Counted from the first letter of the stretch, positions 53,118 through 61,490 are shown. The stretch: DNA of 64,000 nt from Mycobacterium sp. (GCA_025965895.1 JAOPWC010000118.1:1-64000), one strand, 5' to 3'. Notes: generated by a model not told the origin, from the sequence alone. Translations and numbers: made by a program.

Positions 53118-54128
53118 ATGAAAAATATCCGAACGACCATTCAATTTGACATGCGTGGCCCGGATTGGGGCACGCCGCCGCACGAACTGTATGCCGCCGC
53201 CGTCGAAATGGCGGACTTTGCCGACCGCATCGGCATCGACAGCATCGCGCTGATGGAGCACCATGGCTCAGAAGACGGCTATCTTCCTCAGCCCTTCATT
53301 CTGGCGGCCGCCATGGCCGCGGTGACCCAGACCATCCGCTTCACCCTGGGCGCGGTGATCCTGCCGCTTCACGATCCGGTGGAAGTGGCTGAGCAGATCG
53401 CAATCACCGACCTGATTTCGAACGGACGGGTCAGCGTCATCTTCGGCGCGGGCTATGTGCCGTTCGAATTCGCCATGTTCGGAAAATCGCTGAAAGACAG
53501 GGCGAAGTTGATGGACACCGGCATCGAGACAATCCTGCGCGCATTGCGCGGCGAGCGCTTCGAGATCGATGGGCGTCCCGTCTTCATTCGGCCGCTGCCG
53601 GTGCAGTCGCCGGAAGATATCATCCTGGTCGGCGGCGGCGTTCCTGCTGCGGCACGGCGGGCGGCGCGCTTCGGTGTCGGGTTCGGGCCGATGAACGCCG
53701 AGGTCGTCGGTGTGTACCTCGAGGAATGCCGCAAGCTGGGCGGCGAGCCGCGCCAGTATCTCCGCCCGGTGCCGGGCATGCCGCTCAGCATCCACCTCTG
53801 CGAGGACCCGGATAAGGGCTGGGCGGCGATCGAACGCCACGCCGTCCATGTCATCACCGAATACGCCAAATGGGCCGAACAAGAGGGCGATGCCTCGAAT
53901 TCGCCGTTCAAAGGGCTGACTGACCCTGCCGTCCTACGCCATGCCGGCTTATTCGCCGCCTGGACGCCGGACCAGCTGCTTGAGCATGTACCACCCATGC
54001 CGCACAACGGCAGCATCAGCTTCCAGCCGCTGCTCGGAGGGCTTTCGCCAGAGGAAGGTTGGAAAAGCCTGACGCTGCTCGAAGTGACTATGCCCCGACT
54101 CAAGGCTGCCATCGCGGCAGCCGAGTGA
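53118..54128 (+). CDS. LLM-class flavin-dependent oxidoreductase (luciferase-like)
   Basis: 336 residues. The TIM-barrel signatures of the luciferase-like family are SIALMEHHGSEDGYLPQPFILAAAMAAVT near residue 43, LGAVILPLHDPVEVAEQIAITD near 79, and GRVSVIFGAGYVPFEFAMFG near 103. These enzymes use FMNH2 (or F420 in actinobacteria) and often oxygen. The gene has more A/T-ending codons in its first third than its neighbours and sits at the edge of a pseudogene-rich patch, so recent acquisition is possible. No flavin reductase is nearby. A monooxygenase acting on the same substrate class as the P450s is a guess. Confidence 0.82.
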   Translation: MKNIRTTIQFDMRGPDWGTPPHELYAAAVEMADFADRIGIDSIALMEHHGSEDGYLPQPFILAAAMAAVTQTIRFTLGAVILPLHDPVEVAEQIAITDLISNGRVSVIFGAGYVPFEFAMFGKSLKDRAKLMDTGIETILRALRGERFEIDGRPVFIRPLPVQSPEDIILVGGGVPAAARRAARFGVGFGPMNAEVVGVYLEECRKLGGEPRQYLRPVPGMPLSIHLCEDPDKGWAAIERHAVHVITEYAKWAEQEGDASNSPFKGLTDPAVLRHAGLFAAWTPDQLLEHVPPMPHNGSISFQPLLGGLSPEEGWKSLTLLEVTMPRLKAAIAAAE

Positions 54129-54238
54129 GGCGAGGCAACTGAAGGCCACCTTGTCCAGCGCGGCGATGGGACCTGCTCGAAGCCCGGGTATTCGTCTCGT
54201 TCGTATCCATTCGTCGTGTCTTAGGTCGCGTTTGGGCC

Positions 54239-54703
54239 CTACCCGATTGAATGCTCCTGCCAGTTGCAGCCGGTCAGCTCGGAGGACAGTTCCCACGACC
54301 GACGGGCCATCACGGCGTCGTGAGCCTTCTTGCGACGTGTGGTCACCCTTGGGCTTGCCCCACTGTGTGAAGCGTTGTGAGAAAAAGGGTTCCGCTGAAC
54401 AAGTCCGTCGTCACAGGTTGGATGCTGGCCCGGGCAGCCAACCGGTGCAGTACTTGAGGATGTCGGTGTCCGCCGAACCGGGATCGATCGGTACGCGCGG
54501 CCGCCGCGCCTGGACAACTGGTTGATGAAGAGCATGGTGGCCAGCTTGGATTCCGCGTAGGCCACGCACGCCGAGTACGCGCGGGAGTGCCAGTTCAGGT
54601 CGTCGAAGTGGATGCGGCCGAAGATCTAAGTGACGCTGGCCACCGAAATCACCCGGTCCTTGATCTTGTCGCCGAGCAGGCAGGTCAGAGCGAGAGGTGG
54701 ATC
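54239..54703 (-). pseudogene. Truncated SDR pseudogene (3' part)
   Basis: Translated from 54703 it reads PPLALTCLLGDKIKDRVISV, then meets TAG at 54628-54626. It continues in phase as GRIHFDDLNWHSRAY and AYAESKLATMLFINQLSRR, which match the active-site region of light-dependent-protochlorophyllide-reductase-type SDRs. The C-terminus AHDAVMARRSWELSSELTG also matches that family. The first 110 or so codons are missing, the middle is scrambled by indels, and the break point coincides with the end of the flavoprotein gene at 54705. It is not expected to be functional. Confidence 0.75.
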
Positions 54704-54704
54704 A

Positions 54705-56369
54705 TTAATCTTCGTGCGCATTCTGGTCCCGTCGCACGGCGTGCAGTGCGCCTAGAAAGCCAAAGACACCGGCAGCCGCTATCGTGCTGCCCGGACCGGG
54801 GTAGGTACGGCCCATCACGCTGGCGGTATTGTTGCCGGCAGCGTACAAGCCGTCGATGATTGATCCGTCCTGGCGCAGCACGCGAGCATATTCGTCAGTG
54901 ACCAGCCCACCCTTCGTGTTCAGATCGCCGGGGTAGACTTTTAGCGCTCTGAACGGGCCTTTTTCGATAGCACCTAGATTGGGGTTTGGTTTGACTAGCG
55001 GATTGCTGTAATACTGATCATGAATTGTGCGGCCTCGTTCAAAATCACGGTCGACTCCTTCGCGGGCAAAGCGGCTGAATCGCTCAACTGTCGCTAGGAA
55101 TGTCTCCTGGTCAACCTTCATTTTAGTAGCTAGTTCTTCGAGCGTATCGGCAGACACAAGCTCAACCTTCGCCATGAGCCTTTTCGTCGCACCAGGAATC
55201 ATGAATATCGGATTAAGGAAATGGGTCGCGTGCCGGTGATCTGTCACAAGCCACGATGGAATCGCCGGCGTTTTCTTATCATGTTCGAGCATGTGATGAC
55301 CAAAATCGATATACGATTCCGATTCGTTCAGATAGCGATTGCCCTTCTGGTCGACGAGGATGCTCCAAGGAACAGAGCGCTCATGCAAGATAAAACCGTA
55401 CTGCTCGCTCCCCCCCGGCATCGCGGCCGCGGCACCCCACCAGGCATCATCCATCATACCGAGCGCGCCGCCAACCTTTTCTCCAGCTTCAATGCCCTGC
55501 CCTAATTGACCTTCCGGTGCGCTCGTCCATCCTGGTACTCCGTGGTATTTCTGCCGCCACTGCTTATTGCGCGCAAAGCCTCCAGCTGCGAGCATGACGC
55601 CTCGGCGAGACCGGATATGTACTTTTTTGCCTTCTTTGTCGACGACTGCCCCGACGACCCGACCATCCTCGACAATCAGTTCCTTGAGCGGCGAATTCAA
55701 CCAGACTGGGGTTTCCTGGCGAAGTACGATATGCATGAGCGAACCGGCTAGCGCACCGCCGATGCCGTATTTCATCTGCCCGGTCAAAAGGCTACCGAAA
55801 GTCCGGAACACAAAGAACGCACCGCGGATAAACCCGCCTGGCGTCGACCACGCCCGGGACAGCAGCCACACGTCATCCGTCATAAGCGGGGCCGGCAGAC
55901 TGGTTCGCAGCGTCTTGCGCCACTTGCCAAGCTTGCGCACATTGAAGGGCTTCACCTCCAGGCCGCGACCGACACGCCCGCCGGGTAAATCGGGATAGTA
56001 GTCCGGGTAATCTTTTACCCGCACCCATTTGACCCCTTCTTCGGCAAGTGTATCGATGTAATGCGGAATTGTATTCAGGAATGCGAGCTTACGTTCACGG
56101 CTCGTCCATGGACCGACATCTCCGATCGTTTGCTCCATATAGTCCAGTGCTTCGTCGACCGAGTCGTCGACACCGGCTTTCACCATGAGCGGATTATGCG
56201 GCGCCCATAGCCCGCCGCCTGAAATACCAGTCGTGCCTCCCCATTTGTCCGTACTTTCGACAACAAGCGTATCCAGCCCATTGCGTTTCGCCGCAATTGC
56301 CGCGCTAAGCCCGGCAACACCCGTACCCACAACCAAATAATCGAATTCATACTCACATGTGCGACTCAT
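54705..56369 (-). CDS. FAD-binding dehydrogenase, 3-ketosteroid 1-dehydrogenase (KstD)-like
   Basis: 554 residues from ATG 56369, chosen because AAGGA lies five bases upstream and because the earlier open codons are remains of a hydrolase. The N-terminal FAD fold is FDYLVVGTGVAGLSAAIAAK, then WGGTTGISGGGLWAPHNPL near 47. The C-terminal DGLYAAGNNTASVMGRTYPG followed by GSTIAAA is the KstD/fumarate-reductase-type cap. It should remove hydrogens from a 3-keto ring or enone. GC content is clearly lower than in the surrounding genes and codon use differs (many A/T third positions). It is wedged between two truncated pseudogenes, so it looks like a transferred gene. Confidence 0.83.
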   Translation of the reverse strand: MSRTCEYEFDYLVVGTGVAGLSAAIAAKRNGLDTLVVESTDKWGGTTGISGGGLWAPHNPLMVKAGVDDSVDEALDYMEQTIGDVGPWTSRERKLAFLNTIPHYIDTLAEEGVKWVRVKDYPDYYPDLPGGRVGRGLEVKPFNVRKLGKWRKTLRTSLPAPLMTDDVWLLSRAWSTPGGFIRGAFFVFRTFGSLLTGQMKYGIGGALAGSLMHIVLRQETPVWLNSPLKELIVEDGRVVGAVVDKEGKKVHIRSRRGVMLAAGGFARNKQWRQKYHGVPGWTSAPEGQLGQGIEAGEKVGGALGMMDDAWWGAAAAMPGGSEQYGFILHERSVPWSILVDQKGNRYLNESESYIDFGHHMLEHDKKTPAIPSWLVTDHRHATHFLNPIFMIPGATKRLMAKVELVSADTLEELATKMKVDQETFLATVERFSRFAREGVDRDFERGRTIHDQYYSNPLVKPNPNLGAIEKGPFRALKVYPGDLNTKGGLVTDEYARVLRQDGSIIDGLYAAGNNTASVMGRTYPGPGSTIAAAGVFGFLGALHAVRRDQNAHED

Positions 56370-56423
56370 GTTTTTCCTTCTGCAAGACCAGCCGACCCTT
56401 GGGGCCCGGTGGGCGGGGCGCTC

Positions 56424-57096
56424 GCCGTTCTCATAGGTGGATAACGTGGCGGCTGATTGCGACTCGCCCACGGCCAGAACTTCTGCACCGTCAGCGCTTG
56501 CCGTGGATTGCCGGTCGTTGGCGACAACAGGGCACGCGCGGTTTGGGTGTAGATGTCGTAGCAATAGGCGTCGCCCGGATGGGTGAGGTCGCGGTAGGGG
56601 GCCGGATCCAGGCCGTTGAGTCCTCGGCTAGCCTGCCCGCTGCCGCGGCGGGGACCAGCCACCGCGGCGAGGCCACCTTCGACGCCGGTGCGCTGCGCGG
56701 ATATTCCCACCCACGCGTAGCCCCTGCGGATCAGTTCGACCGCCAGATACGTGTACTCCGGTGCAACGTCCTGCCCGCCGGTGACGTTCAACGACTCCAC
56801 GACGAGGGTGCCATTGAAGGCCTGCGGAGACTTGGGCGGACGTACCAGCAGCCGGGTGACAAAGCGCGCCACCTCGCCGGGCTGCGGGAAAACCGCCCGT
56901 CAGCGGGCAACATTATGGTGCGGAACGCGGTACCGGCGTACTCGCTCTCCCGGTACCCGGCGGCCGCCAAGTCTGGTCCAGCAGTCGTAGTCCGCAAGAC
57001 ACCGGGACCCTCCAACCGAGCAAGCGTTGCCGCAGCGGGCGCCTGCCCGCCGATACCCGCACGCACAGCGCCGCCGTCGTCGGGCATGCTGGTCAC
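56424..57096 (-). pseudogene. Frameshifted, truncated copy of the 2691-4160 alpha/beta hydrolase
   Basis: From ATG 57096 the frame reads like the intact hydrolase (EGPGVL, GPDLAAAGYRESEY, PADGRFS). It then shifts near 56880 to a second frame carrying GTLVVESLNVTGG, DVAPEYTYLAVELIRRGYAW and HPGDAYCYDIYTQTARALL, and shifts again near 56470 to a third frame carrying VLAVGESQSAATLSTYENG. It ends abruptly about 55 bases before the flavoprotein start, so roughly half of the gene is missing. Promoter element F lies upstream, showing that the promoter type was shared with the intact copy. Confidence 0.88.
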
Positions 57097-57228
57097 CTTT
57101 CACGTCCAGTGAGCTGGTTCAGCCGTGATTTCTATCCCGCCGATACATCCACATGGTGGGCGGGCGACGTCGTGATGTCGGCCGCGCGGAAATCATGTAG
57201 TCCTCCGCAGTAGAATCATACTATCTAA

Positions 57229-57258
57229 ATAGTAGAACTATAGGTGCATGGCTTGCAA
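57229..57258 (-). promoter_or_regulatory. Shared element copy F: TTGCAA-N18-TACTAT (minus strand)
   Basis: On the minus strand TTGCAA (57258-57253), 18 bases, TACTAT (57234-57229) with GTTC before TAC. A further ATTCTAC occurs slightly downstream. It lies about 130 bases upstream of the truncated hydrolase copy, which it presumably once drove. Confidence 0.5.
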
Positions 57259-57539
57259 ATTAGAGTTGCGCCGTCGTGTGGTGTACGTGGGCCGGCCCCG
57301 CTGGCCTTCATCGCCGGGTCGAACGAGCAAGTCGCGTGACAGCCGACCCACAAGATTGATGAAGATTCCTCGTGCGTTTGGTTGCTGTGTCATCTTGCGT
57401 GTGGGGCCCACGATGCCCCGACGGCGCGGTGACTCCGGTCGAGCGCACGACGGTGCCGTCGAGTGGGGCGAGGTCAAGGATTCATCGCCGCACTCGCGAC
57501 CCTCGCGAGAGGCGACGTCTACGTGAAAACGCGGGATCA
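57259..57539. other. 281-base stretch between elements F and G without a gene
   Basis: It lies between the divergent shared elements F and G. Open frames exist on both strands (for instance plus 57372-57526), but none shows family-like composition or a good ribosome-binding site. It is probably intergenic or decayed DNA. Confidence 0.35.
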
Positions 57540-57576
57540 TTGCATCAGCCGCAAGGTACGTTCTACTCTGATGCAA
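57540..57576 (+). promoter_or_regulatory. Shared element copy G: TTGCAT-N18-TACTCT with TTGCATCAG/CTGATGCAA arms
   Basis: TTGCAT (57540-57545), 18 bases, TACTCT (57564-57569), with GTTC before TAC. In this copy the first half extends to TTGCATCAG, and an exact reverse complement CTGATGCAA follows at 57568-57576, giving 9-base arms 19 bases apart that bracket the -10-like box. This looks like an operator superimposed on a promoter. Confidence 0.6.
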
Positions 57577-57666
57577 ATTTTATGTTGCCAGCAATGGTCC
57601 CTTTTGATCGGCTGAGAGGATGCTGGCTCGCTTCTGGAGAGATCGCCGCCAACGAGGGAGACGACC

Positions 57667-57929
57667 ATGACCCCAGAGATCGCCCGAACACTGCTGCTCG
57701 ACGAGCCGAAGGTGACTGATGAGCTGCATAGGTGCTCCCGCCGGCTCGGCGGCCGAGCCCAGGTGTGGAAGGTAGAAAGGTCCCAGCTCGTCGGTGGGAG
57801 CGGCACCGTGCGCGACCGCAATCTCACCGGCTGCGATCGTCTCGGAACACCTTCGACCCGCCGCACAACCGGCGCGGCGGCCACTTTGCATTTGGACACG
57901 TGGGTATCGCGCAGGTTGGCGCGGCGGCA
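57667..57929 (+). pseudogene. Cytochrome P450 remnant (C-terminal half, decayed)
   Basis: The frame from 57667 reads LLLDEPKVTDEL, which resembles the P450 segment LLLDDPGLLPGAVDE. A different frame later reads FDPPHNRRGGHFAFGH, the FDxxRxxxxHFAFGxG block that precedes the heme cysteine. The cysteine motif itself is gone; the frame runs into the serine-hydrolase gene. Indels and a large deletion are needed to connect the pieces. Element G upstream matches element E of the intact P450 at 51419, supporting the idea of a decayed relative. Certainty is moderate because the matches are short. Confidence 0.5.
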
Positions 57930-59198
57930 GTGACCGATGTGATTACCGATGCGGTCGAAGCCGCGCTTCCGCGTGGCGTGCAGGGTGCGGCGGACCCGAA
58001 TTTCGGGTGTGCCGTACGCGCTTTTGCCGGGCTTTTTCCGGGGAGGCGGTTGGGCGGTGGCGCGCTGTCGGTGTATCTCGACGGCCGGCCGGTGGTGGAT
58101 GTGTGGACGGGTTGGGCGGATAGGCGTGGTGAAGTGCCCTGGTCGGCTGACACCGCGGCGATGGTGTTCTCGGCGACAAAGGGACTGTCGTCGACCGTGA
58201 TCCACCGGCTCGCCGACCGCGGTCTGCTCGATTACGACGCGCCGGTTGCCGCCTACTGGAAAGAGTTCGGGGCCAACGGTAAGGACCACATCACGGTCCG
58301 CGATTTGATGCGACACCGCGCTGGCCTGTCGGAACTGAAGGGCGCTAGCAGCGCCGACCTGCTGGACCATCGGGTGATGGAGGAGCGGCTGGCCGCCGCG
58401 CCCGCCGGACGGCTGCTGGGCCAGTCGGCCTATCACGCGATCACCTACGGCTGGCTCGTCTCCGGGCTGGCCCGCTCGATAACCGGCAAGGGCATGCGGG
58501 AGCTGATCCGCTCCGAGCTGGCTGAGCCGCTGGATACCGATGGCTTGTTCCTCGGCAGGCCGCCCGCCGACTCGCCCACCCAGGCAGCGCAGATCATCAT
58601 GCCGCAGGGCACCCGGGCCAACCCACTGTTCAACTTCGTGGCTCCCAAGATCGCCGGGCTGCAGCTCGCAGCCATCTTCGGTGCCGTCTACTTCCCCGGC
58701 ATGAAAGCCCTTGTGCAGGGGGACATGGCGATGCTGGACGCGGAGATTCCGGCGGTCAACGGGCTGGTCACCGCCCGCGCACTGGCCCGGATGTACGGCG
58801 CGCTCGCAAACGGCGGCAGGGTCGACGGGACGCAGTTCCTGTCCGCGCAGCTCGTAGAGGGCCTGATAACCGAACCCAGCCTGCGACCCGACCGCAACAT
58901 CTTTTTGCCGATGGGATTCCATCTGGGGTATCACGCCGTCGTGATACCGGGAGTCCTGCCCGGATTCGGTCACGCCGGGTTGGCCGGAACCGTCGGCTGG
59001 GCCGATCCCGCCACCGGGATGGCGTTCGCGTTTGTTCACAACCGGCTACTGAGCCCGATGGTGCTCGACCAGATCGCCTTCGTCGGCCTGGCGGCCCTCG
59101 TCAGAAGGGGTACGGCCCAGGCCCGAGAGCGCGGTGCGCAAAGCGTGCCGGAGCTGGGCGCCCCATTCTGCGAAACCCCAGACAGAGCGAGGGGCTGA
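57930..59198 (+). CDS. Beta-lactamase-family serine hydrolase/esterase (EstB/LipL-like)
   Basis: 422 residues from GTG 57930, chosen because the family-like sequence DVITDAVEAALPRGVQG begins there and the preceding open codons are P450 remnant. The serine nucleophile motif SxxK is SATKG near residue 84 (MVFSATKGLSS). A tyrosine motif YHAITYGWLVSGL near 169 supplies the YxN-like block, and HAGLAGTVGWADP near 349 the third block. These are class C beta-lactamase-fold esterases and peptidases, common in mycobacteria as lipases. No signal peptide is seen. It is intact although it lies next to the decayed region. Confidence 0.85.
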   Translation: MTDVITDAVEAALPRGVQGAADPNFGCAVRAFAGLFPGRRLGGGALSVYLDGRPVVDVWTGWADRRGEVPWSADTAAMVFSATKGLSSTVIHRLADRGLLDYDAPVAAYWKEFGANGKDHITVRDLMRHRAGLSELKGASSADLLDHRVMEERLAAAPAGRLLGQSAYHAITYGWLVSGLARSITGKGMRELIRSELAEPLDTDGLFLGRPPADSPTQAAQIIMPQGTRANPLFNFVAPKIAGLQLAAIFGAVYFPGMKALVQGDMAMLDAEIPAVNGLVTARALARMYGALANGGRVDGTQFLSAQLVEGLITEPSLRPDRNIFLPMGFHLGYHAVVIPGVLPGFGHAGLAGTVGWADPATGMAFAFVHNRLLSPMVLDQIAFVGLAALVRRGTAQARERGAQSVPELGAPFCETPDRARG

Positions 59199-59542
59199 CT
59201 GCGCCAGCTTTGGTCTCGCTTCAGAGAAGCTTCAGAGAATGTGAGACAGATCTCCGCGGTAGATTCTCGCCAGTCGTTGAGCCAGGATGCGCGGGGGTTC
59301 GTCGCGCGGCGCGCAGCCTTCGGTGAGCGCCGGCGCACACGTCACTAGGCCGCAATAGCATCGCCGAATGGATTGACGACCACACGCATAGGCGATCACG
59401 CGAACCAGCGTCCTGTCCGGCCGTAGAACATGCCCCGTGGACAACGCGTCGGTGCCGGCAGCATTCATCGGCCCCTTGCGCACCGCCCCCGGCGATCGCT
59501 GGGGAGCGAGACCGCGAACCACCTGCAGCCGGATTACCGATG
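59199..59542. other. 344-base convergent intergenic stretch
   Basis: It lies between the ends of the serine-hydrolase gene and the minus-strand membrane-protein gene. Apart from the tandem 11-base repeat it shows no recognisable gene, and no strong GC stem followed by a T run is visible, so a termination site cannot be pointed to. Confidence 0.4.
59218..59239. repeat. Tandem 11-base direct repeat GCTTCAGAGAA x2
   Basis: Two exact copies (59218-59228 and 59229-59239) lie just after the serine-hydrolase stop codon. The unit contains no obvious stem. It may be slippage debris or a paired binding site; the flanking region has no gene for 300 bases. Confidence 0.7.
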
Positions 59543-59992
59543 TCAGGTTGTGGCGTCTCTGCGGCGGACGCTCAGCACGGAGACCGCGACCAACACCACG
59601 GTGAGTGCCTCGGCGATCACACTGGCCGGGCCATACGGCGATTCCCATCCGTGCTCGGTGAAGCTGGCGAGTCCGGTGGTGCGCGACATTGCGAACGCGA
59701 TCAGCGCGGCAGCCGAGAACACACCGCCGGCCCAGCGCAACCACGCCGGTCCGCCGATCAGGACCAGCACGGCCAGTGCACAAAAGATACTGGCCTGCAC
59801 CAGGAATGCCGTGCCGATCGTCCGGATATATTGGTAGCCATGAACATAGAGGTAGGCGTGAACGAGGCCGCTGACAGCCAGCGTGGCCGCAATGCCTACT
59901 CTCACCGCCAGCTGAGCGGAACGGCGGGCTGCTGACGAACTCGAGCGGCGGGTTGATGTTGTGCCGATGGTGTCGGTCGGTGTCGAATTCAT
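59543..59992 (-). CDS. Small four-helix membrane protein of unknown function
   Basis: 149 residues. A serine/arginine-rich N-terminus (about 25 residues) precedes four hydrophobic stretches: LAVRVGIAATLAVSGLVHAY near 28, FLVQASIFCALAVLVLIGG near 62, WAGGVFSAAALIAFAMS near 86, and ASVIAEALTVVLVAVSVLSV near 123. The helix-pair style with charged loops resembles DoxX-like or DUF4383-type small membrane proteins, but I cannot assign a family. Its start overlaps the metallophosphoesterase stop (ATGA), so it belongs to the cupredoxin-phosphoesterase unit. Confidence 0.65.
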   Translation of the reverse strand: MNSTPTDTIGTTSTRRSSSSAARRSAQLAVRVGIAATLAVSGLVHAYLYVHGYQYIRTIGTAFLVQASIFCALAVLVLIGGPAWLRWAGGVFSAAALIAFAMSRTTGLASFTEHGWESPYGPASVIAEALTVVLVAVSVLSVRRRDATT

Positions 59993-60930
59993 TGCAAGGT
60001 CTGCTCTTTCAGGGCGAGGGCTTGTTGGCCTTTGGTGTAGCTGACTTCGCGGATGCCCAGCGCGTCGTGCAGCTTGCCGGCGGGCAGGGTGATGGGCTTT
60101 GGTGCGGGGCCGTCGCCGGGGTGCGGCAGCGGGTAGGCGGTGGTGGTGCCGCTGTGGAAGGTGATGTTGCCGTCGGTTTTGGTAAACAGCTGGTGCACAT
60201 GGCCGTTGAGGCAGGTCACCGACGAGAAGCGGCGCAGATAACTCAGTGCTTGGGTGGCGTCGTCCGTGCCCCAGCCCCAGTTGGGATACAACGCGAACAA
60301 CGGGATGTGGCTGAACACGATGATGGGAGTGTCACCAGACAGGGGCGCAACATCTTTCTGGATGAAGTCGAGCTGGTCGTTGCCCAGGTGGCCCAACTTC
60401 GCCATGTTGAGGGTGTTGACCAGGCCGATGACGTGCACGCCTGCGACGTCGAAGCTGTACCAGCCCTCACCACGGGTGCCCGCGCCGAACGCCTGACGGT
60501 ATTTTTGGCCGCCGTCGTCGACGGAATCGTGTTCGCCCGGCACGGTGAAGATGTGCGGGGTGTTGATCCCGGTCATCATCTGCTTGACCTGGTCGAACTG
60601 CCCGGGAGTGGCCAGATGGGTCAGATCGCCGGTGTGGATCACGAAATCCGGCGTGTAACCGAGCCCGTTGACCTGGTTGATTGCCTCGGTAAAGGTGCCG
60701 GCCACGTCGGCATTGGCGGTGCCGGTGAAGCCGATGTGGCTGTCGCTGATTTGGGCGAAGCGCAACGTCGGCCGCGCCGTCTGCGCCGCATCGGCGGTCG
60801 GGGAGGACCCGGCGACATGGGAAATCACCTCACCACCGGCCACCGTCAGCACCACCGCCGCGCCGAACCACGCCGAATGGCGCATCAGCTGGCGACGTGT
60901 CATGGTCTGTGGATCCCGCTCGGTGCTCAT
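59989..60930 (-). CDS. Tat-exported metallophosphoesterase
   Basis: 313 residues. The N-terminus holds a twin-arginine signal: TRRQLMRHS followed by the hydrophobic AWFGAAVVLTVAGG and an alanine-rich cleavage region near 50. The calcineurin-like metal-binding motifs follow in order: ISDSHIG near 61, HTGDLTH near 99, VPGEHD near 130 (H replaces the usual N), FSHIP near 207 and NGHVHQ near 242. Such enzymes hydrolyse phosphomonoesters or diesters outside the membrane. It overlaps both neighbours by four bases. Its Tat signal fits the adjacent tatC and tatA genes. Confidence 0.87.
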   Translation of the reverse strand: MSTERDPQTMTRRQLMRHSAWFGAAVVLTVAGGEVISHVAGSSPTADAAQTARPTLRFAQISDSHIGFTGTANADVAGTFTEAINQVNGLGYTPDFVIHTGDLTHLATPGQFDQVKQMMTGINTPHIFTVPGEHDSVDDGGQKYRQAFGAGTRGEGWYSFDVAGVHVIGLVNTLNMAKLGHLGNDQLDFIQKDVAPLSGDTPIIVFSHIPLFALYPNWGWGTDDATQALSYLRRFSSVTCLNGHVHQLFTKTDGNITFHSGTTTAYPLPHPGDGPAPKPITLPAGKLHDALGIREVSYTKGQQALALKEQTLQ

Positions 60931-61412
60931 TTGGTCACCACCACGGTGCCGTGCATGAACGGGTGAATCGAGCAGATGTAGTCGAAGCTTCCGGCCGTCG
61001 GGAACGTGTAGGAGTAGCTGCCGTTCGTGTCCAACCCCGGGGAGTGGAACGAACCGTCGTTGGCTATCACGGTGTGCGGCTCCTCGTCATGATTGGTCCA
61101 TGTCACCGTGCCGCCGACCGGGATCGTCAGGGTTGCCGGGGAAAACGCGAAGTTGGTGATGTTCACCGCGGTGCCGGCCACTGCCGCGGGCGCCACGCTG
61201 GAGGATCCGGTGTCACCGGGTGCCGCCGCGGTGGCCCCGGTGCTACCGTGCCCCGGCATTCCCGGTGTGGTGCTGGCGTCGGGCCCGAAGTTGATCGATG
61301 GCGGTCCCTGAGGCGCCGGGTTGGATGCCGAGCAACCGGACATCACAAGGATCGCCGCCGCGGCGACGGCGGCGGCCGACAGCGCGGTCAGGGAGCAATG
61401 AGGTCGTGACAT
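60927..61412 (-). CDS. Cupredoxin (plastocyanin-like) lipoprotein
   Basis: 161 residues from ATG 61412, with GGAGG about eleven bases upstream. A lipoprotein signal ends in the lipobox LVMSGC near residue 24, followed by a low-complexity linker rich in alanine, glycine, serine and proline. The C-terminal domain has the type-1 copper ligands in order: histidine in DEEPHTV, cysteine in YICSIHPFMHG, then histidine and methionine of the same block. It should be a membrane-anchored blue copper electron carrier on the outer face. It is the first gene of a three-gene unit and carries a GTAACC element. Confidence 0.88.
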   Translation of the reverse strand: MSRPHCSLTALSAAAVAAAAILVMSGCSASNPAPQGPPSINFGPDASTTPGMPGHGSTGATAAAPGDTGSSSVAPAAVAGTAVNITNFAFSPATLTIPVGGTVTWTNHDEEPHTVIANDGSFHSPGLDTNGSYSYTFPTAGSFDYICSIHPFMHGTVVVTK

Positions 61413-61468
61413 GACGGGGCGAACCTCCAAGATCGGTGACGTACCCCGCGGATGCGAAGCGCTCACCC

Positions 61469-61490
61469 AATAGATAGGGAGCTGGGTTAC
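61469..61490 (-). promoter_or_regulatory. GTAACC-N7-CTAYYTRYT element, copy 1 (cupredoxin unit)
   Basis: On the minus strand GTAACC (61490-61485), seven bases, CTATCTATT (61477-61469), 57 bases before the cupredoxin ATG. The same block with identical spacing precedes tatA and the sigma factor gene. Confidence 0.6.

Noticed and set aside
56370..56564. N-terminal extension of the KstD-like protein
   Set aside because: These 65 codons match the truncated hydrolase (VLAVGESQSAATLSTY) and belong to the pseudogene; the real start is ATG 56369 with its own AAGGA.
57732..57929. 66-codon N-terminal extension of the serine hydrolase
   Set aside because: The extension resembles P450 remnant, and family-like sequence begins at GTG 57930.
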